Of a stretch of 5,595 nucleotides of DNA, positions 1 through 5,490 are shown piece after piece (position 1 is the stretch's first letter; every line of letters begins with the position of its first letter). Origin of the DNA: Candidatus Omnitrophota bacterium (GTDB lineage Bacteria > Omnitrophota > Gorgyraeia > Gygaellales > Profunditerraquicolaceae); the NCBI GenBank assembly GCA_028687205.1, contig JAQUAP010000066.1:1-5595 (forward strand), in the 5' to 3' direction. Position numbers and translations under genes: made by a program. A model generated the notes under the pieces. That model saw only the letters and a program-made list of their open reading frames with translations. It was not told where the DNA came from and searched no databases.

Positions 1-215
1 ATCAACCGATCCTTATCGCGCACATCCCCCAAGACATATTGAAGGCATGGATATTTATGCGGGCTCCATTTCTGGGACATCTCAAATTGCTTCAGCTCAT
101 CGCGGCTGAAAATAATCAGCCGCTGCGGTTTGTATTGCGCCAGCACAATCTGGAGCATTTTTTTACCGAATGACCCTGTACCGCCGGTTATCAAAATAGT
201 TTTGTTATTAAGCAT
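1..215 (-). CDS. pseB: UDP-N-acetylglucosamine 4,6-dehydratase (inverting), PseB type, N-terminal part only
   Basis: The first 71 residues are visible; the rest lies beyond the left edge. PseB is an NADP-dependent SDR enzyme that removes water from UDP-GlcNAc and inverts C5, the first step to pseudaminic acid (flagellin or surface glycan sugar). Seen here: a short N-terminus, then ILITGGTGSFG with the GGxGxxG dinucleotide-binding loop at residues 11-17, then FSRDELKQFEM at about 36-46 and GDVRDKDRL at 63-71. The SRDELKQ.EM and GDVRD blocks match PseB/FlaA1 as I remember them; the related 5-epimerising FnlA/CapE enzymes differ at the first block. The ATG is preceded by GAGGAGG (219-225), three bases away, so the core may be the more distal GAGG. 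It lies 23 bp downstream of the regulator gene and probably shares its transcript. The catalytic region is not visible, so substrate rests on the N-terminal third only. Confidence 0.85.
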   Translation of the reverse strand, partial: MLNNKTILITGGTGSFGKKMLQIVLAQYKPQRLIIFSRDELKQFEMSQKWSPHKYPCLQYVLGDVRDKDRL

Positions 216-238
216 AGGCCTCCTCTATATATATAATT

Positions 239-781
239 TTAGTTTCTTAGAACTAAATCCTTCGCCAATTCATGGATCAGGTCAATTTTTTTCTCAGCCG
301 CAAGGTTATCAAAAATATCCTCCTGGCAGACCAGGATAGTCCCATCCACCACCCCGCCACTTGGCAAATCTTTGATCCGCTCGACAGAACAATCCTTAAA
401 AGAAGGCTCGCGCATGACCATTTCGACTAAAAAAGCTAAATCCGACTCGCCAAGGATAAAAAATTTGCGTTCGCCTTGCGTGTATAGCTCTTTAAACAAA
501 GACCTGAAACGCTCTTTAATCAGGCCGATGGAATTGATTGTCTTTAAGGTATATTTTATGGATTTGCGCATCTTCTCCTTAAAACCTTCGGGTGTAAGGA
601 TATACTCGAATTTTTTCTTATTCAACTGGCGGATGCGGATGTATCCTTTGGCAATAAGCCGTCGGATAAGCATGTTGGTCATTCCCAGGGAAAGGTTCAT
701 ATGGCGGGATAGGTCACGCTGGCTGGAGGCGATTTCTGACCCAATAATATTTACAAGCTCAAAATCTCTTTCATCAAGCAT
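239..781 (-). CDS. Winged helix-turn-helix transcriptional regulator (MarR-like, EPS-locus type) with C-terminal extension
   Basis: This 180-residue protein begins with a winged-helix DNA-binding domain. SSQRDLSRHMNLSLGMTNML at residues 19-38 forms the helix-turn-helix, IRRLIAKGYIRI follows, a basic wing lies near 51-58 (RQLNKKKF), and YILTPEG sits at 60-66. The pattern 'Q-R-x-L-S ... S-L-G-x-x-N ... L-I-x-K-G ... L-T-P-E-G' matches small MarR-type regulators I know from exopolysaccharide clusters. Those are usually about 100 residues; this one continues with a helical linker (about 70-100) and a second part from residue 104. There RKFFILGESDLAFLVEM resembles the first strand-loop-helix of a Rossmann-like fold, so ligand sensing is possible but inferred. 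A longer reading frame starts with TTG at 832, but that start lies inside an operator-like palindrome. ATG 781 has AAGGAG seven bases upstream and is preferred. Its promoter carries two inverted repeats, suggesting autoregulation; pseB follows after 23 bp. Confidence 0.8.
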   Translation of the reverse strand: MLDERDFELVNIIGSEIASSQRDLSRHMNLSLGMTNMLIRRLIAKGYIRIRQLNKKKFEYILTPEGFKEKMRKSIKYTLKTINSIGLIKERFRSLFKELYTQGERKFFILGESDLAFLVEMVMREPSFKDCSVERIKDLPSGGVVDGTILVCQEDIFDNLAAEKKIDLIHELAKDLVLRN

Positions 782-788
782 AGCATTA

Positions 789-794
789 CTCCTT
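789..794 (-). promoter_or_regulatory. Shine-Dalgarno site fixing the regulator start
   Basis: On the minus strand AAGGAG is followed by a 7-base spacer (TAATGCT) and the ATG at 781. This is near-ideal spacing and favours 781 over the TTG at 832, which would add 17 residues. The overlapping ATG inside the spacer is in another frame. Confidence 0.75.
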
Positions 795-801
795 TTTATG
801 A

Positions 802-818
802 TGTTCAATATGTGAACA
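802..818. promoter_or_regulatory. Operator-like inverted repeat, copy 1 (TGTTCA-N5-TGAACA)
   Basis: This is a perfect 6-bp inverted repeat with a 5-bp centre (ATATG). It lies between the predicted transcription start and the regulator's ribosome-binding site. The size (17 bp) and symmetry fit a dimeric winged-helix repressor. It shares the GTTCA-N5-TGAAC core with the copy at 826-842. Binding by the adjacent regulator is inferred. Confidence 0.65.
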
Positions 819-825
819 GATAAAT

Positions 826-842
826 AGTTCAATTAATGAACA
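826..842. promoter_or_regulatory. Operator-like inverted repeat, copy 2 (AGTTCA-N5-TGAACA)
   Basis: The same GTTCA-N5-TGAAC core as copy 1, with centre ATTAA; the outermost base pair does not match, so the perfect arms are 5 bp (827-841). Centre-to-centre distance to copy 1 is 24 bp, a little over two helical turns. The site covers the predicted transcription start and touches the downstream side of the -10 box, where a bound repressor would block initiation. Confidence 0.65.
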
Positions 843-843
843 T

Positions 844-871
844 ATTTTACAAGAAACACTCGTTTTGTCAA
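844..871 (-). promoter_or_regulatory. Sigma-70-type promoter of the regulator-pseB unit
   Basis: Read on the minus strand: a consensus -35 TTGACA (866-871), a 16-bp spacer and a -10 TAAAAT (844-849). The expected start is near 837, inside operator copy 2, giving a leader of about 55 nt to the ATG at 781. The promoter lies in the 182-bp gap (782-963) after the lhgO-like gene. The remainder of that gap (872-963) is mostly AT-rich and shows no convincing terminator; only a 5-bp stem with one G-T pair just after the lhgO-like stop, not followed by a T run. Read-through from the upstream operon therefore cannot be excluded. Confidence 0.7.
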
Positions 872-963
872 GCGAAAGTATGCTTAAGTCCCTACTATTT
901 TATTAGTTATGTTTCTGATGAAATTTTATAGTATCTAAGCGCCGAGCCTCAGTACGCCCAGCA

Positions 964-2085
964 TTAGGCAGTCATATTCTTGACCATCCTGGCTATTGCC
1001 AGCGAGGCGGTTAAACCCGGAGATTCAATGCCGATTAAATTAATGAAACCGGGAAAACCCTTATCTGTCTCATCAGAAATCACGAAATCCCTAAAACCTC
1101 CTCCCTGCTCTTGAAGTTTCGGGCGTATACCAGCTGTATCGGCAGAAAGGTCTGCTTCGGAAATAAAAGGGATAAACTTGCGCGCTGATGCGTAAAACTT
1201 CAGGCGGCTTAAAGGATTAACGGAATAATCTTGAATGCGTAACTTTAAATATTCGTCATCCGGCCCTAAACGCACGCCGCCTGCCATATCAACAGTAGCA
1301 TGCACCCCCAGGCCTCCGCTGGCAGGCTCAGGCACAGGATAGACTAACATTTTCAATAACCGGGCCTTGGCGCTGTTTAAACGAAAATACTGCCCCTTAC
1401 AATAATGAATACTATAGCGATATTTCTCTAAATCAAATCCGGCATTCCGGGCTACGCTATCAGCATCAAGGCCGGCAGAATTAATAACTATTCTTGCCCT
1501 TAAGTTAAGCTCTTCGGCTCCGTTCCTGACGCTTAGCTTATAACCGCCCTTTTCTTTTCTAGCTCGCAGAAACTCAGAATTATAAACAAGCATTGCCCCG
1601 CGCTCCTGCGCTAAAGCAGCTAAACAAGACATAAAGCTATGCGAGTCTATAATACCGGTTTCCGGGGAATAGAGTGCTGCCATCCCGCAAACCTGCGGTT
1701 CAAAAGCTTTTATCTCTTCTTTAGTTATAAGACGCAAGCCCTCGGCACCATTGCTCAACCCGAGTTTAAATAAATTTTCAAGGGAGGCAATCTCCTCAAG
1801 GGCAGCAGCAACAATAATTTTACCGGTTTTTTTATAGGAGATGCCATTATCAATACAAAAATCGTACAGCAGGCGCCTTCCTTCAATACACAAGCTAGCC
1901 TTTAGGGAACCCGCGGGATAATACATCCCTCCATGGATAACCTCGCTATTACGTGAACTGGTTTCCTGGCCAAAAGAATTGTGCCTTTCAAGTACCAGGG
2001 TAGACCGGCCCTGGCTTGCCAGATCACTTGCTATAGCCAGGCCAATTACACCGGCCCCTATTACTACACAATCAAATTCTTCCAT
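964..2085 (-). CDS. lhgO: FAD-dependent oxidoreductase of the L-2-hydroxyglutarate oxidase (LhgO) family
   Basis: A 373-residue member of the DAO/GlpD-type flavoprotein superfamily, of normal length for LhgO/L2HGDH. The N-terminal FAD fold is clear: VVIGAGVIGLA with GxGxxG at residues 10-15 and an acidic ribose-binding position (E33 in LVLERH). TSSRNSEVIHGGMYYP at 42-57 is the signature block of this family. Further blocks are YPVPEP..GGLGVHATVD (249-266), GGVRLGPDDE (269-278), AGIRPKL (318-324) and the C-terminal FAD block GIESPGLTASLAIA (352-365). The best-known members oxidise L-2-hydroxyglutarate to 2-oxoglutarate and pass electrons to the membrane quinone pool; no signal peptide or membrane segment is seen here. 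The ATG overlaps the 3' end of fcl by 14 nt and has no Shine-Dalgarno of note, so translation is probably coupled. It is the last gene of the run. Family assignment is firm; the actual 2-hydroxyacid substrate is not shown by sequence. Confidence 0.8.
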   Translation of the reverse strand: MEEFDCVVIGAGVIGLAIASDLASQGRSTLVLERHNSFGQETSSRNSEVIHGGMYYPAGSLKASLCIEGRRLLYDFCIDNGISYKKTGKIIVAAALEEIASLENLFKLGLSNGAEGLRLITKEEIKAFEPQVCGMAALYSPETGIIDSHSFMSCLAALAQERGAMLVYNSEFLRARKEKGGYKLSVRNGAEELNLRARIVINSAGLDADSVARNAGFDLEKYRYSIHYCKGQYFRLNSAKARLLKMLVYPVPEPASGGLGVHATVDMAGGVRLGPDDEYLKLRIQDYSVNPLSRLKFYASARKFIPFISEADLSADTAGIRPKLQEQGGGFRDFVISDETDKGFPGFINLIGIESPGLTASLAIARMVKNMTA

Positions 2086-3016
2086 TTTGGCGCGAAAGAT
2101 ACCATTTAATTGTCTTTTTAAGGCCGTCTTTTAAAGAAGTCTTGGCTACAAACCCGAATTCTTTTTTTGCCCTTGAAACATTAAGGCATCTTTTTGGCTG
2201 GCCATCGGGTTTAGTCTTATCCAAAGCAATTTTACCTTTAAAGCCCGTCAAACGGACAATTAACGCGGCTAGATCTTTAATCGATATCTCAAAACCTGTA
2301 CCGATGTTTACCGGCTCTCTCTTGTTATATTTTTCCGTAGCCAGAATTATTGCCTCGGCGCAGTCCTCTACATACAGAAACTCACGCGTTGGCTTACCCG
2401 TGCCCCAAACCACAATTTCTTTTTTTCTTTTCCTGACTGCATCAATACACCTCTTTACCAATGCGGGGATAACGTGCGAAGATTCCGGGTCAAAATTATC
2501 TCCCGGGCCGTAAAGGTTAACCGGCAGCAGGAATATACTGTTAAAACCGTATTGCTGGCGGTACGCCTGAGATTGCACCAGGAGCATTTTTTTAGCCAAA
2601 CCGTAAGGGGCATTAGTCTCTTCGGGATACCCGTTCCAGAGGTCTTCCTCTTTAAATGAAAGCGGGGTGAATTTGGGATAACAACATATCGTCCCGATAG
2701 CAACAAATTTCTCTACTCCGCTCTGCCGGCCGACTTCCATCATCTGAACGCCCATCATCAGGTTATCGTAAAAGAACTTGCCGGGATTTTTTCTGTTTGC
2801 GCCAATTCCGCCTACAACCGCCGCTAGATGGATAACGATATCCGGCCTTGCAACCTGGTATACTTTTTTTACCGCCTCCATCTGCACAAGGTTATAGTCC
2901 CTGCTGCGCGGAATAAAAATATTTTTACAGCCCCGCTCTTTCAGGCGTGCCACCACATAAGAGCCTAAAAAACCGTCTCCGCCGGTTACCAGGACGCGCT
3001 TAGCTTTCCAATTCAT
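2072..3016 (-). CDS. fcl: GDP-L-fucose synthase (GDP-4-keto-6-deoxymannose 3,5-epimerase/4-reductase)
   Basis: This 314-residue cytoplasmic SDR enzyme turns the product of Gmd into GDP-L-fucose with NADPH, by 3,5-epimerisation and then reduction at C4. Visible in order: VLVTGGDGFLG with the nucleotide-binding glycines at residues 12-18; HLAAVVGGIGANRKNPGKFF (63-82) and YDNLMMGVQMME, diagnostic of the family; GTICCYPKF (108-116); EEDLWNGYPEETNAPYGLAK (123-142) with the catalytic Tyr138 and Lys142 of YxxxK. The usual catalytic serine position is Thr109, seen also in other bacterial members I recall. The C-terminal half holds GTGKPTREFLYVEDCAEAI and PDGQPKRCL, the sugar-nucleotide-binding part. 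A TTG at 3025 would add three residues, but GGAGG sits directly against it; ATG 3016 has proper spacing. The gene starts 1 nt after the gmd stop and overlaps the lhgO-like gene by 14 nt. Confidence 0.93.
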   Translation of the reverse strand: MNWKAKRVLVTGGDGFLGSYVVARLKERGCKNIFIPRSRDYNLVQMEAVKKVYQVARPDIVIHLAAVVGGIGANRKNPGKFFYDNLMMGVQMMEVGRQSGVEKFVAIGTICCYPKFTPLSFKEEDLWNGYPEETNAPYGLAKKMLLVQSQAYRQQYGFNSIFLLPVNLYGPGDNFDPESSHVIPALVKRCIDAVRKRKKEIVVWGTGKPTREFLYVEDCAEAIILATEKYNKREPVNIGTGFEISIKDLAALIVRLTGFKGKIALDKTKPDGQPKRCLNVSRAKKEFGFVAKTSLKDGLKKTIKWYLSRQNGRI

Positions 3017-3017
3017 C

Positions 3018-4061
3018 TTAATCAACCCTCCACCATCTAGCGGGAAATTTTTGCTTTAAAATCCTGTCCCCTTCACCGATGGGTTTAAGACCGGCAAGGC
3101 GCATATCGGCATCCACCATAATCTTTGCCAAGTCAAAAAAACTAACGCGCGCCTTCCACTTTAATTCTCTTTGCGCTTTAGAGGTATCCGCGATTAAATT
3201 CTCAACCTCTGTGGGGCGAAAATATTTCTTGTCGATTAATACATACTTCTTCCGATTTAACCCCGCGTAAGAAAATGCCGCCTTTACGAATTCTTTTACC
3301 GAATGCGACTGGCCTGTCCCTAAAACAAAATCATCCGGCTTGCCCTGCTGTAAAATTTTCCACATACCTTCAATATACTCAGGGGCAAACCCCCAGTCGC
3401 GCCTGGCCTCCAGGTTGCCCAGATAAAGGTTTTTCTGCCTGCCGGCAATTATGTTTGCTACTGCGCGGGTAACTTTCCTGGTCAGGAATGTCTCTCCTCT
3501 CCTTGGAGACTCATGGTTAAAAAGTATGCCGTTACTGGCAAAGATATTGTATCCGTCGCGATAATTTTTAACCATCCAGTAAGAATACGCCTTGGCGCAT
3601 CCGTAAGGGCTGCGCGGCTCAAAACGCGTCTTTTCATTCTGCGGTGGCCGAGCTGCGCCAAACATCTCGCTTGATGAAGCCTGATAAAGCTTTACTTTAT
3701 TTCCGCTCCTTCTTATGGACTCAAGGATGCGGGTAACGCCAAGCGCTGTAACGCTACCGGTATATTCCGGAGTATCAAAACTTAAGCGCACATGGCTCTG
3801 GGCAGCCAAATGATATACCTCATCGGGTTTTAGATTAAAAATAATATTATTTACCTGTTCGGCGTCGGAGATGTCGCCGTAATGCAGGAATAATCTGGCT
3901 CCCCTGGAATGCGGGTCAACATAAATATGGTTTATTCTTTCGGTATTAAAAGTGCTGGCGCGGCGGATTATTCCGTGCACCTCATAACCTTTGGAAAGTA
4001 AAAATTCAGCCAGATAAGAACCGTCCTGCCCCGTTATGCCCGTAATCAAAGCTTTTTTCAT
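3018..4061 (-). CDS. gmd: GDP-mannose 4,6-dehydratase
   Basis: This 347-residue SDR enzyme converts GDP-D-mannose to GDP-4-keto-6-deoxy-D-mannose, using bound NADP, and supplies the fcl product next door; together they make GDP-L-fucose. Seen: ALITGITGQDGSYLAE with GxxGxxG at residues 8-14; the family block GIIRRASTFNTERINHIY (30-47); HLAAQSHVRLSF (84-95); QASSSEMFG (127-135), where Ser130 and Glu132 correspond to the catalytic Thr and Glu of the E. coli enzyme; SPYGCAKAYSYW (151-162) with Tyr153 and Lys157; then NHESPRRGETFLTRK (182-196) and LGNLEARRDWGFAPEYIEGMW, the nucleotide-contacting part. Length and all key residues are normal. GGGAG (4071-4075) lies nine bases before the ATG and abuts the 20-bp palindrome at the end of the upstream gene. 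The substrate GDP-mannose must come from genes outside the window. Its product could also feed GDP-rhamnose or perosamine routes, but adjacent fcl argues for fucose. Confidence 0.96.
   Translation of the reverse strand: MKKALITGITGQDGSYLAEFLLSKGYEVHGIIRRASTFNTERINHIYVDPHSRGARLFLHYGDISDAEQVNNIIFNLKPDEVYHLAAQSHVRLSFDTPEYTGSVTALGVTRILESIRRSGNKVKLYQASSSEMFGAARPPQNEKTRFEPRSPYGCAKAYSYWMVKNYRDGYNIFASNGILFNHESPRRGETFLTRKVTRAVANIIAGRQKNLYLGNLEARRDWGFAPEYIEGMWKILQQGKPDDFVLGTGQSHSVKEFVKAAFSYAGLNRKKYVLIDKKYFRPTEVENLIADTSKAQRELKWKARVSFFDLAKIMVDADMRLAGLKPIGEGDRILKQKFPARWWRVD
3027..3031 (-). promoter_or_regulatory. Shine-Dalgarno site of fcl, inside the gmd 3' end
   Basis: GGAGG within the last codons of gmd stands 10 bases before ATG 3016, so this start is preferred over the TTG at 3025, which is almost in contact with it. 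The stop of gmd and start of fcl are one base apart, which suggests translational coupling. Confidence 0.65.
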
Positions 4062-4066
4062 TTAAG

Positions 4067-5140
4067 CTAACTCCCTGCCTGCCGGCAGGCAGGCTTTTGC
4101 GCTGTGTATATTTGTTTAACCGTATCTTCAATGCCGAATTTATATTGCCATTGCGGATAATGTGCTTTGAATTTGGAGATATCGCTAACCCACCAGATAT
4201 GGTCGCCGATGCGGTTTTTATCTATATACTCATAATCAAGTTTCCTGCCGCTTATTTTTTCACACAACTCAATTGCTTCTAAGACAGAGGTATTGGCGAA
4301 CCTGCCTCCGCCGATGTTATAAATCTCAGCGGGGCGCGGCGCTTTAAAGAAATGATAAAATGCATTTACCAGGTCATAGGAATGGATATTGTCGCGCACC
4401 TGTTTGCCCTTGTAGCCATAAATACTATATTTCCGGCCGGTTAAATAAGATTTTACAAGATAGGCTAAGAAGCCGTGTAATTCAGTCCCTGAATGCATTG
4501 GGCCGGTAACACAGCCAGTGCGAAAAATTCCGGTTTTCAGGCCAAAATACCTGCTATATTCCTGTGCCATTACATCCGCTGCTATTTTTGAGGCGCCGAA
4601 CAGAGAATGCAGGCAATTATCAATACTCATTGACTCATCAATACCTTTATAATATTGATGCCCTTCGGGTAATTCATACCTTTTTTCAAGCTCAATGAAC
4701 GGCAGGGAGTTCGGCCTGTCTCCGTAAACTTTATTGGTAGAGATAAAAATAAAAACTCCCTTAGGGCAAAATTTACGTAATGCCTCCAGCAGGATTAGTG
4801 TGCCGCTTGCATTTATTCCAAAATCTACCAGCGGGTCCCTGGCTGCCCAATCATGCGCAGGCTGGGCTGCAGAGTGAACGATGAGGGCGATATCCGCAGC
4901 GTATTTTTTGAATATTTGATCAATTTTCTTCTCGTTACGGATATCTACCGAATAATGCCTATAGTTTTTATATTTCTTTTGCAGGCGTTTCTGGTTCCAG
5001 GCTACAGAGCCCTCTTCGCCAAAAAAGGCCTGGCGCATATTATTATCTATGCCGACAAGGTCAAAGCCCTTTTCGGCAAAGAAGCTTACTGTTTCAGAGC
5101 CGATTAAGCCGCTTGAACCAGTGACTAAAACTACCGGCAT
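4067..5140 (-). CDS. NAD-dependent sugar-nucleotide epimerase, CDP-paratose/tyvelose 2-epimerase-like
   Basis: A 357-residue extended SDR protein. Members related to tyvelose epimerase invert C2 of a nucleotide-linked deoxyhexose through a transient keto sugar, using tightly bound NAD. Seen: VLVTGSSGLIGSE with GxxGxxG at 8-14 and the acidic Asp32 (GIDNN) expected for NAD; HSAAQPAHDWAARDP (89-103); FISTNKVYGD (132-141), the STNKVYGD block shared with tyvelose epimerase; GIDESMSID (166-174); HSLFGASKIAAD (178-189); GYKGKQVRDNIHSYDL (242-257); YNIGGGR (274-280); RIGDHIWWVSD (310-320). The YxxxK tyrosine is Phe181 here, with Lys185 kept; I recall the same Phe in close relatives, so it is likely a subgroup trait. 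The last residues, PACRQAGS, come from an inserted palindrome. GGAGG lies five bases before the ATG, within the end of the transporter gene (10-nt overlap). No CDP-glucose pathway genes are visible, so the true substrate is open. Confidence 0.82.
   Translation of the reverse strand: MPVVLVTGSSGLIGSETVSFFAEKGFDLVGIDNNMRQAFFGEEGSVAWNQKRLQKKYKNYRHYSVDIRNEKKIDQIFKKYAADIALIVHSAAQPAHDWAARDPLVDFGINASGTLILLEALRKFCPKGVFIFISTNKVYGDRPNSLPFIELEKRYELPEGHQYYKGIDESMSIDNCLHSLFGASKIAADVMAQEYSRYFGLKTGIFRTGCVTGPMHSGTELHGFLAYLVKSYLTGRKYSIYGYKGKQVRDNIHSYDLVNAFYHFFKAPRPAEIYNIGGGRFANTSVLEAIELCEKISGRKLDYEYIDKNRIGDHIWWVSDISKFKAHYPQWQYKFGIEDTVKQIYTAQKPACRQAGS
4074..4093. repeat. 20-bp perfect GC-rich palindrome inserted at the epimerase-gmd junction
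   Basis: CCTGCCTGCCGGCAGGCAGG equals its own reverse complement over all 20 bases. On the minus strand it begins exactly at a codon boundary after Lys349 of the epimerase and encodes PACRQAG, and it ends inside the gmd Shine-Dalgarno. If the 20 bases are removed, the flanks join as AAAAGGAGTTAGCTTAAATG: the epimerase would end in -KELA with TAA directly against the gmd ATG, and gmd would have an AAGGAG site. This points to an inserted element. As RNA it can form an 8-bp stem with a CCGG loop. No T run follows on the coding strand, so it is not a typical terminator for this operon. Confidence 0.8.
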
Positions 5141-5397
5141 GCTTGCCTCCCATACTTAAAATATAGGAACAAAAGTACCGCCAGGCTCGCCAGGGTGACT
5201 AAATTTGCGGTTATGATTATGGGATCTTTAAGGTAAATCCCGTAAATTATCCATAGAAAAACGCCGGTAGAGAGCTGAAATAAGGTAACCGGACTGACGT
5301 CCTTAACAGACCTGGTCCGCAAAGACCTGGCTATCTGCGGGACAAAGGAAAACATGGTTAAAATGGCGGCAGTGGCGCCGATAACTCTCCAGAACAT
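5131..5397 (-). CDS. SemiSWEET / PQ-loop (MtN3-type) small sugar transporter
   Basis: An 88-residue, almost wholly membrane-embedded protein of the right size for a bacterial SemiSWEET, which works as a dimer of three-helix units to let sugars cross the inner membrane. Helix 1 is about residues 4-22 and carries the PQ motif in FSFVPQIARSLRTRS (Pro20, Gln21); a polar loop with KDVSPVTL follows; helix 2 is about 38-55; helix 3 about 58-80 (IIITANLVTLASLAVLLFLY). Trp49 in helix 2 and Asn65 in helix 3 stand where the sugar-pocket Trp and Asn of characterised SemiSWEETs lie. The tail is short and basic (KYGRQACR). The gene heads the run and overlaps the epimerase by 10 nt. No Shine-Dalgarno precedes the ATG; a promoter -10 box ends only eight bases before it, so the mRNA may be nearly leaderless. 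The transported sugar cannot be read from sequence. Confidence 0.85.
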   Translation of the reverse strand: MFWRVIGATAAILTMFSFVPQIARSLRTRSVKDVSPVTLFQLSTGVFLWIIYGIYLKDPIIITANLVTLASLAVLLFLYFKYGRQACR

Positions 5398-5405
5398 AGG
5401 GTAAT

Positions 5406-5435
5406 ATTATAATACTAAATATGGGGGAAAATCAA
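5406..5435 (-). promoter_or_regulatory. Sigma-70-type promoter for the SemiSWEET-to-lhgO operon
   Basis: On the minus strand: -35 TTGATT (5430-5435), an 18-bp spacer and a consensus -10 TATAAT (5406-5411). The ATG at 5397 begins nine bases after the -10 box, so transcription would start at or up to a few bases before the start codon. The box is AT-rich and could arise by chance, but it sits in the only sizeable gap upstream of five tightly packed genes. Confidence 0.6.
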
Positions 5436-5490
5436 GTTTTATTTGGCTTCTAACTTCTTTATTTGCAAGGTAATAAATAAGAAATTGGCC

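Noticed and set aside
372..815. 147-codon plus-strand reading frame opposite the regulator gene
   Set aside because: Its translation is basic with no recognisable motif and it is the exact antisense shadow of a convincing winged-helix protein that has a promoter and ribosome-binding site.
782..832. N-terminal extension of the regulator from TTG 832 (17 more residues)
   Set aside because: The TTG sits within an operator-like palindrome close to the predicted transcription start and would have almost no leader, while ATG 781 has AAGGAG at seven bases.
893..933. TACTAT/ATAGTA inverted repeat with a 29-base loop in the gap after the lhgO-like gene
   Set aside because: The arms are only 6 bp and AT-only apart from one pair, the loop is long, and such matches are expected in AT-rich sequence; not a credible terminator or operator.
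2690..2700. Thr109 in place of the usual catalytic serine in GDP-L-fucose synthase
   Set aside because: Thr can serve in this SDR position, and I recall the same GTIC-YP pattern in other bacterial fucose synthases, so it is not a sign of lost activity.
3435..3447. CTGCCTGCCGGCA inside gmd, the same 13 bases as the first part of the 20-bp palindrome
   Set aside because: It encodes AGRQ in front of KNLYLGNL, a stretch where GRQK is common in Gmd proteins, and it lacks the other half of the palindrome, so shared bases are probably chance.
5131..5148. GRQACR tail of the SemiSWEET protein, similar to the PACRQAG tail of its neighbour
   Set aside because: The DNA here is not palindromic, and the codons double as the Shine-Dalgarno and start of the epimerase gene, which explains the sequence.
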